Source: Ascarosepion bandense
Taxonomy: Eukaryota > Mollusca > Cephalopoda > Sepiida > Sepiidae
Reading direction: 5' to 3'
Length of the DNA: 64,000 nucleotides
Assembly (NCBI GenBank): GCA_037127315.1
Contig: JBBBDQ010001923.1
Span: forward strand, 1 to 64,000
The position numbers and the translations under genes were made by a program. Position 1 is the stretch's first letter; each line of letters begins with the position of its first letter. Below, piece after piece: positions 50,976-62,815 of this stretch. Under the pieces are notes generated by a model. It saw only the letters and a program-made list of their open reading frames with translations. It had not been told where the DNA came from and searched no databases.

Positions 50976-53248
50976 TAGTATGTACTTGACTCAATGGAAA
51001 CAGACAAGTAACAACTGAACAGTACTCAAAAATAAAAACGATTCCTAGACATGGGCAAAGAAACAAGAACAATCTATGCAGATTTTAATAGTTTCACTTC
51101 AGAGTAGGTTGCCTTTGGTTTTATGTATATTACTATGTTTTAGTAGAAATAAATCCCCATTTTATGCGGGTGTATCTCCTCTTTGGTTATTATGCACAAA
51201 GACATCTTGGATATTAAATATTCCTGGATTCCTGGAACATATATCCGTAAACAATATGGCTGGACTCAATGTGAGGCCAGGTAAGAATTTAAAAAAGCAC
51301 AAAACAGTGAATATAAAATAAATAACAATGCATTTTATTAACAAAATGAGTCACATCTATACACAATTTTAATAAAAGAAAAAACATTAAAGCTAGTTGT
51401 AAAATTGTGCGTGTGTGTGTGTGTTATAGACACGTGTGAGAGAGTTCAAAGTCAACAGAGGAACTCATTTTAACGCCATTTTAGACGTGTCTTCGCAATG
51501 CAATTCTCTTTATTAAAAAGTCTTTCAAAAATAAAATATGCTTTTCTGAAACTTTATTTAAGGCAACAAACAATATGGCTTCAAAGTTGAGGACAACAGT
51601 CCGAACAATGTAAATAATGTAAATAATTATAATACCTCATCTCAAAAATTTAGACAGAAAAATTACTTACGTTAAGTTTAAAATAAAGCAGAAATGCATT
51701 TTAACATGGCTGTGCTGCCCTGGACAAAATGCTGAAAAGCATCCTTCAGCCAGTGTAAACTCAAATTCACAAGAATACATGGATGAATTTCATTGAAAAA
51801 CGAAAGATTTTATTCCGTGAATGAAGTAAACATCTGAAAGAAAAATGAACAAAATAAAGATGAGTCCGCTGCGACGAAAAAGACAGAAATAAAAAAAGAG
51901 AAAAGGGAAGGCTAGATACAGAGAAGGAAGCAAACGAGAAGAAAGAAGGAAAAGAAATAAGCTAACCAATCCTACCAGCAGCCACAAGGTGGCCTGATAG
52001 TAGTAAAAGTGTTAAGAACTGCGAGGCAAGGGTTGTATTCAAAATTAAATTTAAGAAAGCAACAGAAAGGTAGCTCAGCGTTGATAACAAGAAAGAGGCA
52101 ATTTACAATATTAGACATGGTAAAACCATAAGCGGCTGAGCAAATTCTGCATAGAAAGGTCCTTTTTCTTCCTGAAAATATCTATGTTTTGGGGGTTAGA
52201 AAGAACGAGCTGGTTGAACGAGCAACACAGAAATAAAGAGGCAACAAACTATTTGTTGTGCCGCAATAATGCGTTTAAAATACTAAGAAGATGAAAAACT
52301 AAAGAAGAATGAAATAAAACCTACCAAAGTTATATGGAACGGCGAAGGGGCGAATAGTGCGTGTGGATACAAGAACCAACAGAAAGAATCTGAAGATCGC
52401 GCCAAAAGGCAAGCTCTACTCATGTGGCATTATCACGTTGACGAGAGTAGATAAAAACGGTAATGCGTGATAAAAAAAAAAACGGGAATTAAAACAAAAG
52501 GAAGCATAGTCTATGCTAGAAAGCACAAAGAATAAAAAAGAAGTGAAAACAAAAATAAAAATAAACTAAAGACAGTAACAAGAAAAGACATCGCAGCGAG
52601 ACGAGGGGTAAAAAGGTAGACAAGAAAAACAGTGATAGATGAATTGTTCCTGATGACGGAAGGTCCATGTTACAAACGTGACAATGGCGCTAGCTGCTTA
52701 TTTTAGGTTTTTACAGCTTGAATGACAGGTGGAAGTTTATCCAATATTTTTTATACGGTGGAAACCTGTAGAATTTACTTGAAGAATATAACGTGAGCGC
52801 TTTTTATATAATTTTTAACTACCCAGTAAACTTTCAAATTTAGGAAAATATTCTTCGTATCTAGGATTTTTTTGAATTTTAATTACTTTGGCTTTGTCGC
52901 TCCTCTCAGACCATAGTTCAGTTCGATCTCATTTAAACACACATGGAAACCAACCAACATACTTGTTGATAACACAAATATCATAGCATCATCCACATGC
53001 AAAAAAGGCTGAAAATAATGAAAGCATTATTAATAGATAAATAAAAATAACAATGCATCACTTACTGATATCAAGTATGAACACGGCAACAATGCGCTTA
53101 CCATGTTCGGAATATGATGCACACGTGACTCTACACTCATACATAAACACTACACACATAAAATAAAATCTATTCTTGCTAATGACTAAAAGTACAACCG
53201 AAAACGCTCGAGAAAAACAAAACATCTGGACAATTTTTATATAATTGA

Positions 53249-53315
53249 TATATTTATATGTAGGCTTAATTTTACTTTTTAATTTTTTTTAAAATTAAGC
53301 CTGCATATAAATATA
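53249..53315. repeat. 26-bp inverted repeat, 15-nt spacer
   Basis: Positions 53,249-53,274 and 53,290-53,315 are reverse complements with one mismatch (TAGGC versus CAGGC at the centre). The arms contain GGCTTAATTTTA. It could be a small hairpin or the end of a palindromic MITE; no target duplication is evident. Confidence 0.85.
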
Positions 53316-53429
53316 TATGTATATATAGTGCAGCTAGATTATCCGCCTAGCTTTAAACCGGGATCGAAATCCGACTAATTTGTCATTAGACGAACACTTT
53401 GAACACAGCTTCCTCATTGCCTAATCGAA

Positions 53430-53453
53430 TATATATATATATATATATATATA
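53430..53453. repeat. (AT)n microsatellite at the broken end of the mariner
   Basis: About 12 AT units directly abut the point where the mariner remnant ends. The 30 bases to its left (from about 53,394: ACTTTGAACACAGCTTCCTC) closely resemble mariner sequence at about 54,165-54,195, suggesting a rearranged scrap. Confidence 0.8.
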
Positions 53454-54698
53454 TGGGGGCCAGATCTGGAAGTTTTGCCATCGTTGCGATCGACTTGTGG
53501 AATGGTCCATTGTATTGGTGGAAGATCACATTTATGGCCGTTTTTTGGCGATTTCTTCCTTCAAACGCACCAATAATGCAGTATACTATTCGTTATTGAT
53601 GATTCTTTCTTTCACAAGGTAATCGATGAACAAAATACCTAGCGCATCCCAAAATCAGTCAGTTAAGTGCCATACGTGATACACTCTTGGGCGATCATGT
53701 CTCTTTCGAGACATGACAGACTGAACAGAAGATTTTCCACAGTAGGTTGTCATTACTTTCTGCGGTAGATTGGTCTCCAGCCAAGGCCATTGACCCCAAT
53801 CTGTCCTGTTATTTAACCCATAGCTGGAGGGAAGAGATGGATTAGTAACTTTTCCAAGGGTATTTGCGTATAAGTAAATGCAAGGAATTCAACTAGAATT
53901 CAAACTCGACTCCCCGATTTACGGAAGCAAAAACCTTGCTTGCTCATGTTTGTGTCTTTGGTCGCTTTGAACCACTTTGACCTGCTGCTTATCACTCAAC
54001 TGATGGCTGATTTGACTCCGGAGTGAAACAGTAGATCCACGTTTCATCCATTATCACATATTTACACAAAAAACCCTTCTTATTGCGTTGAAACAGTTGC
54101 AAACAACGCTCTTAATTGTCGACGTGTTGTTGTTTTTGATCGTCTGTGAGCAAACGCGGCACCCACTTTGAACACAACTCCCTCATTGATAAATGTTCAT
54201 GGAAAATGGTGAATATACTGCCTTCTGATATTTTCAACTCCTCTGCTATCTCAAGCAACTTCAATTTACGATCGGCCAAAACGAGTTTGTGGATTTTTTA
54301 GGTGCTTTCCAGGACAATTTCCGATTTGGGGCGACCTGAGCATTCAGCAACATTTGTGTTTGTACGACCGTGTTTAAAGTAGCATGCTACCTCTTAACAA
54401 TTGTTTCCGGCGGAACTGAGTCCGAATAACACTTATTAAGCCATTGCTTTGCTTGAACAGTATTTTCCTATCAGAAAGCAATATTTTATCAACACCCGAA
54501 ATTCAGATTTTTTCATTGTTTTGAAAATTTGCAAGAGTAGCTTCACCTAAATAACTGTAATTTGTAAACTAATAACCTTATTGAGCCCAAACTTTGTCAC
54601 AAGTCATTTGGAGGTTAGTACTTCATAAAAATCATACGGGTTTTTTATTAGTGGCGCCATCTATGAGTCAGGCTCGGGACATATTAAGTGATGTGTTA
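53454..54698 (-). pseudogene. mariner-family DNA transposon remnant
   Basis: Minus strand. The 5' terminal inverted repeat region lies at about 54,650-54,698 (GGCGCCATCTATGAGTCAGG on the plus strand, close to known mariner ends). Transposase begins at ATG 54,514-54,516 (MKKSEFRVLI). It continues with frameshifts and stops through HGRTNTNVAECSGRPKS, LVLADRKLKLLEIAEELKIS, HLSMRELCSKWVPRLLTDDQ, VIMDETWIYCFTPES (first catalytic Asp), FWDALGILFIDYL and LLVRLKEEIAKKRP. It ends with HQYNGPFHKSIATMAKL, where the second catalytic Asp (HQDN in the family) is Tyr. Just after this, about 14 residues are deleted before PDLAP and the sequence runs into an (AT)n tract, so the other terminal repeat is missing. 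A 265-bp insertion splits the gene. It is inactive. Confidence 0.92.
53656..53920. mobile_element. ~265-bp insertion inside the mariner
   Basis: Mariner coding reads KVFASV on one side (to 53,921) and FWDALGI on the other (from 53,655), so this segment is an insertion. It contains a small perfect hairpin (CATGTCTC-TTTC-GAGACATG, 53,696-53,715). Near its right end is AATTCAAACTCGAC, which is B-box-like. A SINE is plausible, but neither a tail nor a target duplication is clear. Confidence 0.55.
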
Positions 54699-55239
54699 CT
54701 ATGAATGAAAAGTTATTCTGTTTAATTTAGTGAAGTAACATACTTATACTCAAACTCATTCTTAAGTTGTGTATATGATAGTGGTGTAGTATGAAAATGA
54801 AGACGCTACCTGTGCTTGCCCCACTTCTCCTCATAGAAATCTCTGTTCCTAAGTACCCCCCCGCCACTTTCAGAGTTTTACAATCACTACTGTTGGAGGA
54901 ACTGAAATTCGTAGAAGATAGTTTTGTTTTGTTTTGTTTTTTTGTTCGTTTTTTTTTTTTTTTTTTTGTTTTGCTTTTTTATTTTTTGTACACAACGAAT
55001 TTGGAACTAATTCTAACAAAATAATAAAATAAAAAAGACTATCATCAAAGTTCTTGCAGATCACAGAATTCATTATGAACCAGGAATGTTTTTATATGTA
55101 TGACATACTTTTGCTCACCCTTGAAGATTGTGTGGCCATGGTAAAGAAGGATAGTCACAATAAAGAATATGTGATCAAAGCAAAATATAAGACAGAGAAA
55201 AACCAGAGTCACCATGTGTGAAACCCCCTGTTTTACCAC
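54699..55239. other. Spacer, no gene recognised
   Basis: AT-rich DNA with a T/G low-complexity tract (about 54,920-54,990, including a long T run). Open frames here are short and low complexity. Confidence 0.5.
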
Positions 55240-56770
55240 AGGGAAGCATGTCAGTGCCTTTTGCTAATAATACGGTGAAATTGTGGAGTTGATCACAGAC
55301 AAGATAATGGGGGAATGGAGATTCAGCCTTATGCTTGATCGAAAAGCACTCAATGCAATTCATAATGCTGTGCTGCTAAATGGACATAAAATTTAAGTCA
55401 GGAAGGAGGCTGTCATGTTGTATGGAATAACTAGAAATTTGTGTAGTATGTTCAGGAAAAAAACCCACAGAAAAGCAAGATTTTTCACAACTTACTTAAT
55501 GCAAACTTACTTAATCAGTTGGAAAGTTGGATAACCCAAAAGAACAAGTTACATGTTTGCCCCAAACTCCAAAAGTACAAGAAAAGACAGGAGACTGCAA
55601 AGTTATAAAATAAAATGGAAACAATCTGTGAGGACACAGAAGTCTTTGGCAGGCTACAGGGGAGGAAAACATGTGTACTAATCCAGGAAATGCAAAAAAA
55701 GATGATCCAGTTGAAAGAAAAGTTGAACAAAAACAAGGAAGGGTCAGTGTCAGAAACGTCCTCCTCCAGCAGTAAGTTTCCTCCCCCAAAATCACTATAC
55801 CATATACAAACAGGTCAATCAACCCCACATTCAATTTCTCCCACTCCCAGAGCAACTTCCACTAAGCCTTTTCCTCTACTAATATCAGTGCTCCCTCCCC
55901 TCTACAATTCTTGCCACCACCAATACCCACCAATCACAAAAATCAACAAAAAGACAAAAAAAAAGCTCCAAGAACAAATATATAGAAAAGAAGAAGACAT
56001 GTATGAACCTGGACCTCATTGAGAAGAAGAATTTCCAGTCTAAGAGCCTGAAGGACTACAAGTTTGCCAAAATTTCAAAAAAGGAAGATGTGGAAAATTC
56101 AGCACTTCTTTTTGCATGTTCTCCATTGACCCTGTCAGTGGATGATAGGAACTTTAAACTATATAAATTTTGTTCTGATGCAAAAGACTTTGGTTCTGAT
56201 GTAAAAGACTTTCGTGGGTTTGTCACCAGACTGTTTGATTGATAAGTTCCAAAAAGACCATCCGAAGCGGGTAGTGACATGAGACAGTGGAGTCAGGTTG
56301 TACAGTGTGGCATTCTAGCTACATCAATCAGCTCCTCATTAGTTGGGTCAGTTTAGATCTGCTTGTTTCTCTAAACTTCATAGTGTAGTTTATTTGGATC
56401 ATAGGATTGTATGGGTCCATATAAACTTTAACAAGGTAATAATGGCTGGCTACTGAAAATTTCAAACATTTTTGTTGAATATGAAGGATCTCTGGGATCA
56501 GCTGCTACTAACAATACAGTGACAATTGACTGGTTCTATTTTTGAGAATAAGTGGTGGGGGGCACCTTATTTACTGCCAATTACATTAGCCAACTCCAAA
56601 TAGATATACTAGCAGTACCAAAGTCACAAGAATCTAGAATGGAGGGCGCTGTCAAAATGGAAGATATAGCTAAAGCTGGGCTGGTCTCCTTGCTTAACAA
56701 AAAGGACTTGTTTCCTCAGCAAGAACATGTCTGCACAAAGGTTAGTGTAGAAGTTTTATGTCTTGTTTTT
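55240..56770 (+). pseudogene. Decayed coding-like region, unidentified
   Basis: Several plus-strand pieces look like former coding sequence. About 55,280-55,390 reads GEWRFSLMLDRKALNAIHNA then LLNGHKI and a stop. Positions 55,615-56,022 encode METICEDTEVFG, a Lys-rich helical stretch (QEMQKKMIQLKEKLNKNK), then a Ser/Pro-rich segment and EEDMYEPGPH. The same frame continues past TGA and TAA codons as EEEFPV and EPEGLQVCQNFKKGRCGKF, and both stops can come from single C-to-T changes. VCQNFKKGRC plus a later Cys resembles half of a CCCH zinc finger whose His is missing. Another piece at about 56,570-56,738 ends at AAG|GTTAGT, a good splice-donor match. It could be a retropseudogene or exons of a dying gene. 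I do not recognise the protein. Confidence 0.4.
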
Positions 56771-59713
56771 TAAAAGAGATTCACTTAACTCAGGGGTGAA
56801 TGATCATTGGCTCCTCTTTTTTCATGCCTCTCCCTCCTTCCTTTTGTAGATGATAGAAAGCACAGTTCTATCAAACAGTGAGAATATTTTGTTGTATTTT
56901 ACATAATTTTCCCTTGTTTAATATGTTAATATTAGCCTATGACTAGCATTTTTTTCATTGTCATTGCTGATACCCAACCAAAAGAAAAACCATTGGATTT
57001 ATCACCAGTCAATTTTATAACATCACTTCTGATGCTTTCATCAAAATATTTGTAGGTTATCAACATTTAATTACTATTTACATCTTTGACAATTAATGTA
57101 CATAAAAGATGGATTTTCATGCTTATGCTATGATGGGAAAATATCAGAATATGTTCACCCTATTTTTGTTTTGTTTTTTTCATATAAAGTAAAGGCTCTT
57201 TCCTAAACAGATAACAAGTTATCTGTAAATGTATCTTTAATATTAAATCATGTGAATTCTTAATTTCAAGAATGATGTTTATTACTAAAGATTGCACACA
57301 TATTTAGTATAAATATGGTCTGATCATGCTTATTGCTTCAAGATTATCTGAAAGAATATCAATCTTGATTTCAGTTATGTTGCTATTTCAAAATATTATA
57401 TTTATAAGAATGGCTGTTGAATTGTAAATATAAAATTGTTGAATCTATACTCATGTTTTAAAGAAACAAATATTTAATAACCAATACATTTCTTCTTTTG
57501 AAGTTCATTATAATTTTTTTTATTTAATTTCAGTTATTTAAAGCATAATTTTCAGGTTAAAAACGAAAAGATTTGTACAACTGGAATCTATTTCTAATGT
57601 TCATAATAAAAAAAGTTACTTTTTGCTGCATTTATTTTTTCAGGGTCTCGACATTTTTATATTAAAATTCATCTGAACATTAAGTCCAATTTGATTTTGT
57701 TCAAAACTTGTTATCTTAACCAAATGCTTATAATTTGTTTACAGATTTATCTTTGAATATAAACATTCAGAAATTTATCTGAATAGCTAGATTGACTAGC
57801 TAATTACACATTTCTGAATATGTTTCTAAAACTTAATTTGAGAGAAAAAATTTCAAAATTCAATTTCATGATAACATTAGTTCTACTAAAAACTGAAAAT
57901 GTGACAATAATAAGGAAAAAGTTAATTCTATATTATATTGAAATAATTTTTACAAATGATAACTGCTGAAAAATATAATTTTATTAAACAGAAATTAATA
58001 ATATTCCTCCAACCATGCAACAATACTGAACACACTTTTGTATATTGATATTTTATTTGATAATTAACAATTTATGATTATTGTGAAATATTTTCAATAT
58101 ACATTTTTTTCTAAAACTATAGAAATATTCATATGAGCTTTTACTTATTGGAAATTTCACAAAAAAATGAGTTAGTTTGGGAAAAATTACACCCCCCACA
58201 CACACACAGGAAAATAGAAGCTTTGAAATAAATACATAAATCCAGATGGGTTATTATATTACCAGAGTAATTAATACTGAAATTATTTTCATATTAATTT
58301 AAGACTAATTCCAATGTATGTATAGCAATTCTGTGTTGGCCAAGCCACAGGATCATTTATGTAACTTTATCAATATTATTTATGCAAAAGCAGGATGGAG
58401 ACCTTATATTACTATCTAATCTAGTCAAAATATCTTTGTAATCTTGATTTAACTTAATTTGTTCACTAAGAACAAATTGTGTCAATTTTTTAAAAAGAAA
58501 TGTCATAGAAGGTTTTACAAGACTGTGTGTAAACATTTTGCCTCATAAAACAAACTTATTTAATTCAGAATTAAACAAGGTAATTCTGTCAATAGAAGAA
58601 TCATGGTAAGAAGACTTAGGAAAATTAATTTTCTTTAAAATTCATGAAAAAATTTAAAGAATGTGAGAGATTGTTTTTACTTTTTCATTATTTTTTTACT
58701 TCGCTTAATGAAGGAAAGTGAAAAAAATAAAAGACAAGAAGCTTACATTTCTTTATTTAATTTTACGTCAAATAATTTTAAAGGTTATAAAATATTGACC
58801 AAACATTTTGGAAAATATTTGATAACTGATTGAAATAATACAATGTATGTGGATCATTAAAAAAACTTAGGAGGCTGTCATAAAAATGTGCTGTTAAAAA
58901 CTATTTAACAATTGTGTCTTCTTTGGGAATGGAGCAGTTATTTTATTCTTTAATACAACCAAGATTCTTAATTAGCAAAATGTATTAGCATTATCCAAAA
59001 CATGGATCCTAGCCATTTTTTCAAACTGTACCATGATGACAAGCATCATCATCATCATTAATATTATACACTAAAACAGCCTGTAAACTAAATTTTCTCA
59101 AAATTTGTAAATGATTGAAGAAGCGTGCAACTCAGTTCAAGATATTTTTTTTCTTGGTACTATCACCATACTATGTACATATTATCATGTCTAAGTAAAA
59201 GTAGTTTGTGCATAGTAACCAATTTAGGTTTTTTATGAAAAATTATGAGCTCTGGTATTTATTCAAAATTGAAAAAATTTAAGTTATATTTTACAAAAAT
59301 ATTTTAAACTAAAAAGTCTTATTGTTGAGAATTTTTTGGAAACAAAAACAGAATCACTTTATACATTTTCTGTATTGAAATATATGTATGAACAGACATG
59401 AAAGACAACTTTAAAGATGATTTCAAATATCAGCAGTTCCTTGGAATTGGTTGTTATAATTTTAGATAATACAGTTAAATCTCAAACTAAAATGAGCTGA
59501 TTTTTTAATGATAATATAAAAAAAAGTTTCAAAATCTTCTTGAGTATCTGGTTTTAATAAAAAAAAATTAAAAAAAACTAATTTCTTTACATCTTAAAAT
59601 GATTTCTTCTTGGGAAAATTTGAAAATGAAACCAAAAAATGTTTCACAGATAAAATGAAGGAATAGAGAACACTTGCAGTTAATAAAAATTAGAATTTGT
59701 TTTGGGATATAAT
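56771..59713. other. AT-rich non-coding DNA, nothing recognised
   Basis: Nearly 3 kb without a useful ORF, with A and T tracts throughout. It includes a short C/CA tract (about 58,189-58,208) and a short CATCATCAT run (about 59,045-59,060). It could be intronic or intergenic. Confidence 0.6.
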
Positions 59714-60070
59714 TGTAATATTTGTACCCGGTATGTTTTGGACAATAATTAAGAGATACAAATATTAACCTGTTAAAACAAACTTTATTTAACTTCGTCT
59801 ACATTCTTGTGTGAGTCCCTTGTGGCTGGCGGGAGTAGCACATGTGGCTGGTGTGAAATCTTTTGAGGAATTAAAAAAACTGAACTGCTACTAGTTATTG
59901 GTCAGTAGGGATGGGCCAGAGAGAGAAAGAGAGGGAGTGAGAGATGAAGGGATTTCTGGGATAGTAGTTCGTGACCTAGGTGGCAGCACCTGAAGAAGAG
60001 GAGGGAGAAGAAGACAAAGTTAATATGTTTAGGTAGTATTATTTCTGACCTCTAGCAATGGGGTACTACA
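59714..60070 (-). repeat. Element 2 3' LTR
   Basis: 357 bp. On the plus strand it starts TGTAATATTTGTACCCGG and ends GGGGTACTACA. It contains a GA-rich tract (about 59,918-59,945). Against the other LTR it shows about nine substitutions and lacks 16-bp and 8-bp segments. The minus-strand polypurine tract would lie at about 60,071-60,090 but is weak. Confidence 0.92.
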
Positions 60071-60116
60071 AATGTCCTCTACCAGTTAATGTTTTAGATT
60101 AATCTTATTTATTTAT

Positions 60117-60963
60117 TTATTTTTTTATTAATTCACTCCATGGCTTAATCATAAATGTATTTGTTATCCTTTTTCCATGTAACTGTTCAACCTGAAGTTC
60201 TTGTACTTTTTCAGGTGGTAAACTATCAGGCTTTTTATTTGTATTGGTGGTTGCATTTTGCGTACATTTTGATTTTTGTTTGTTTTCAATGCACGGTTTT
60301 AAACGGTCTATTGAAACTTGTGTATGTGTGTTTGGGTTAGTTTCTATTAGGAAATATTTTGGTGTTCGTTCGAGTACCATGTAAGGACCTGAATAGGTTG
60401 CTTCTAGTGGTTTCCGAACATGATCTATCCTAATCTAAAATTTATCGCAGGCTTGAAGTTGATCTGGAACGTATGATTTTTTGTTGATTTTTCTCTGTTT
60501 GAAAAGTCTGTCAGATCAAATTTTGCCATAGTTTCTGCAGTTCTCTTGTAAAATCTTGTGTAACCATTTCTGTATTTTCTGTATTTATCATTAGTTGAGG
60601 CAATAACATTTGTGCACCTGTTACTGCATAAAAGGGGGAAAAATTGGAGCAGTTGGGCATACTTCGAATTCCCAAGAGAACTATTGGTAGGGCTGAAATT
60701 CAAGATTCTTTTCGGGCCATAATAGCTGCTTTTAATGTTCTGTGGGATCTTTCTATAAGTCCATTACATTGTGGATGATAGGATGCTGTATGTAGCCTAT
60801 AGAATCCAATAATTTTTGACAGTTTGAGGAATAGTTCACTTTCAAACTGTGTGCCTCTGTCTGTTATGATATGGAGAGGAACACCAAAGCGAGTAATCCA
60901 TGTGTTTACAAAAGCTTCAGCTACGGTTTGTGCTGTAATCTTCGATATAGGTTGTGCTTCTAT
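60117..60963 (-). pseudogene. pol: Element 2 integrase core and C-terminus
   Basis: Directly after a stop in DRTSR-stop (a Trp position in the family), the same minus-strand frame continues IEAQPISKITAQTVAEAF, FGVPLHIITDRGTQFES (second catalytic Asp) and YHPQCNGLIERSHRTLKAAI (catalytic Glu). Further on, in shifted frames, come pieces of the C-terminal domain, ending with TPKYFLIETN and VSIDRLKPCIE and a final stop at 60,117. Several frameshifts make it non-functional. Confidence 0.85.
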
Positions 60964-61605
60964 CTATCGACTGGTTCGATCTATACATGTTAAAATATAC
61001 CGACATGGATTGATGTAAGGATTGTTGGAGCATTTTGCTGGTGGATGTGGTCCATTTATATCTATGTGTACAGTTTGAAATCTTGATGATAGTATTTCCA
61101 ACGTTTGTACAGGCGATTTGGTATGTCTGTATATTTTTGCTTGTTGACAAGATGTGCATGATGCACATAATTCTTTGATGATTTTATCCATGTGTGGCCA
61201 GTAAAATCTAGCCTTAATCATTTTGATAGATGATTTTGTTCCAGGGTGTGATATTGAATGTAAGCTGTCAAAGATAGATTTTCGTAGTGTGCATGGTACA
61301 AAAGTTCTTGTATCACATAACACAATTTGATCTTTTCCAGATAATGTGAATTTCTTTAAATCTGGGAAGGACTGTATTTCAGTGTCTGATTTTTGTGCAT
61401 CTGCAAGTGCTGGGAGATCATACATATCTATTTGTACAGCAAATGTTGGGCAAGACAGACAATCTGCAACTATATTTTGGTTACCCTTCACATGGGCTAT
61501 ATCTGAAATTAATTCTGTTATAATTGCTAGCTGTCTTTGTTGTCTATCTGATTTGGCAGGTTTTAGACTGTGGAATGCACCGCATATTGGTTTATGATCT
61601 GTCAA
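60964..61605 (-). pseudogene. pol: Element 2 RNase H end and integrase N-terminus
   Basis: A 213-codon open stretch. It begins MTDHKPICGAFHS (end of RNase H) and continues with an Arg-Gln-rich linker and AHVKGNQNIVADCLS. The integrase zinc domain follows (LHSISHPGTKSSIKMIKARF, then ELCASCTSCQQAK). VHIDINGP supplies the first catalytic Asp of the DDE core. It stops at DRTSR because of a nonsense codon, and the core continues on the other side of it. Confidence 0.9.
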
Positions 61606-61969
61606 AAGTAATACTTCACGGCCTTCTATAAGATGGCGAAATATGCAGCTAAAAGTTCACGGTCAAAAGTGGAATATCTTGTCTGTGTTGACATCAGTTT
61701 CTTTGAGAAGAATCCTATTGGTATTGGATTTCCATTTATGATCTGATGTAAGGCAGCACCTACTGCATATTTGCTGCTGTCCGTGACCAGTTGATATTGT
61801 GTACAAGTTGGTTGGGGATGGGATAATTATGTTAGTATTTTTATAATGTTAGAAAAGGATTGTTTTTCCACATTATTCAATGTAATTAATCCTCTAGGTG
61901 TTAATCTCATTCTTTCAGATAAAGGTGAAACTAACTTTGCAAATCCTGGTATTAATTTCCTGTAAAATC
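61606..61969 (-). pseudogene. pol: Element 2 RT thumb and RNase H, frameshifted
   Basis: Between the two longer open stretches, minus-strand pieces in shifted frames read GFYRKLIPGFAKLVSPLSER (RT connection) and LVTDSSKYAVGAALHQ with FFSKKLMSTQTRYSTFDREL (RNase H). At least two frameshifts and two stops break it. Confidence 0.8.
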
Positions 61970-62815
61970 CTACATACCGAGAAATCTGCATAAGCTTTTA
62001 GCATCTTTAGGACACGGAAAAGATTTTATTTCTTTTACTTTATTAGCAGTTGGTGTGATTCCCTTTGAATTAATTCTGAAACCTAGGAAATCTAGTGATG
62101 TTACATTGAAAATAGATTTCAATAATGATATTTTTAGGTTATTTTCTTGTAAAATTATAAAAACCGTGTCTATATCTTTCTTGTGGGACTGCTCATCGTC
62201 ACTGACGATTAGGATGTCATCTATATATATAAAGACACAGTCTATATCTCGAAAAATTCTGTCCATGTATCTTTGAAAAGTTGCTGAAGATTTTTTCAGT
62301 CCAAACGGCATAAATTCATAGTGAAAAAGACCCATCAGTGAAATAACAGCTCTTTTAGGAATATCATCTGGGTGCATTTTAATTTGATGGTAAGCCAAAA
62401 TTAAATCAATTTTTGTAAATCGCTGATTATTAGCGAGTTTTGTTGTAAATGAATTTATATTGGGAATGGGGTATCTATCACTTTTAGTGATGCTGTTTGG
62501 TGCACGGTAATCTCTACAACAGCGGTATCCTCCACTCTGCTTAGGTACAAGATGTAGTGGGCTTGACCATTCGCTGTCTGAAGGAGCTATCACACCTTCG
62601 TGTATGAGTCTTTTAAATTCTTCTTTAGTCACTGTTAGTGTTTCAGCAGAAAGCTGTCTGGATTTTGCAAAAACCAGTAAGTGGCTACCTGTATCAATTC
62701 TGTGATAAACACCGCAGCAGTTGTTATTTTTGTTTATATGTGGAGAGATGATTTCTGGGTATTTATTCAGACTGGTTTGAATTAGTGTGGGTAGTTCCAC
62801 TTTGTTAATGACCAC
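61970..62815 (-). pseudogene. pol: Element 2 reverse transcriptase
   Basis: A 281-codon open stretch holding most of the RT fingers and palm: EEFKRLIHEGVIAPSDSEWS, CCRDYRAPNSITKSDRYPIP, FTKIDLILAYHQIKMHP, MPFGLKKSSATFQRYMDRIF and the catalytic YIDD at 62,216-62,227. SLDFLGFRINSKGITP follows. It ends at RFLGM-stop, where a frameshift begins. Some conserved positions have changed (for example FGLK in place of the usual FGL[RK]NA). As part of a broken pol it is listed as a pseudogene. Confidence 0.92.

Larger units (their letters stand above)
50331..53248. other. AT-rich non-coding DNA, no gene recognised
   Basis: No convincing coding region. It contains a T20 run (50,453-50,472), a (TA)n microsatellite (50,731-50,773), a possible SINE head (listed separately) and a short (GT)n (about 51,407-51,423). 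A long A/G-rich tract runs through about 51,780-52,620. ORFs at 50,404, 51,076 and 51,790 (minus) are low-complexity or chance. Confidence 0.6.

Noticed and set aside
51076..51344. Overlapping ORFs on both strands
   Set aside because: Chance frames in AT-rich DNA with no motif.
53316..53380. Possible tRNA-like B box in CCGGGATCGAAATCCGAC
   Set aside because: No A box at the right distance and no cloverleaf.
55511..55855. Minus-strand 114-codon ORF
   Set aside because: Opposite a better plus-strand coding-like frame; no recognisable domain.
62055..62276. Plus-strand 73-codon ORF
   Set aside because: Antisense to the element 2 reverse transcriptase.
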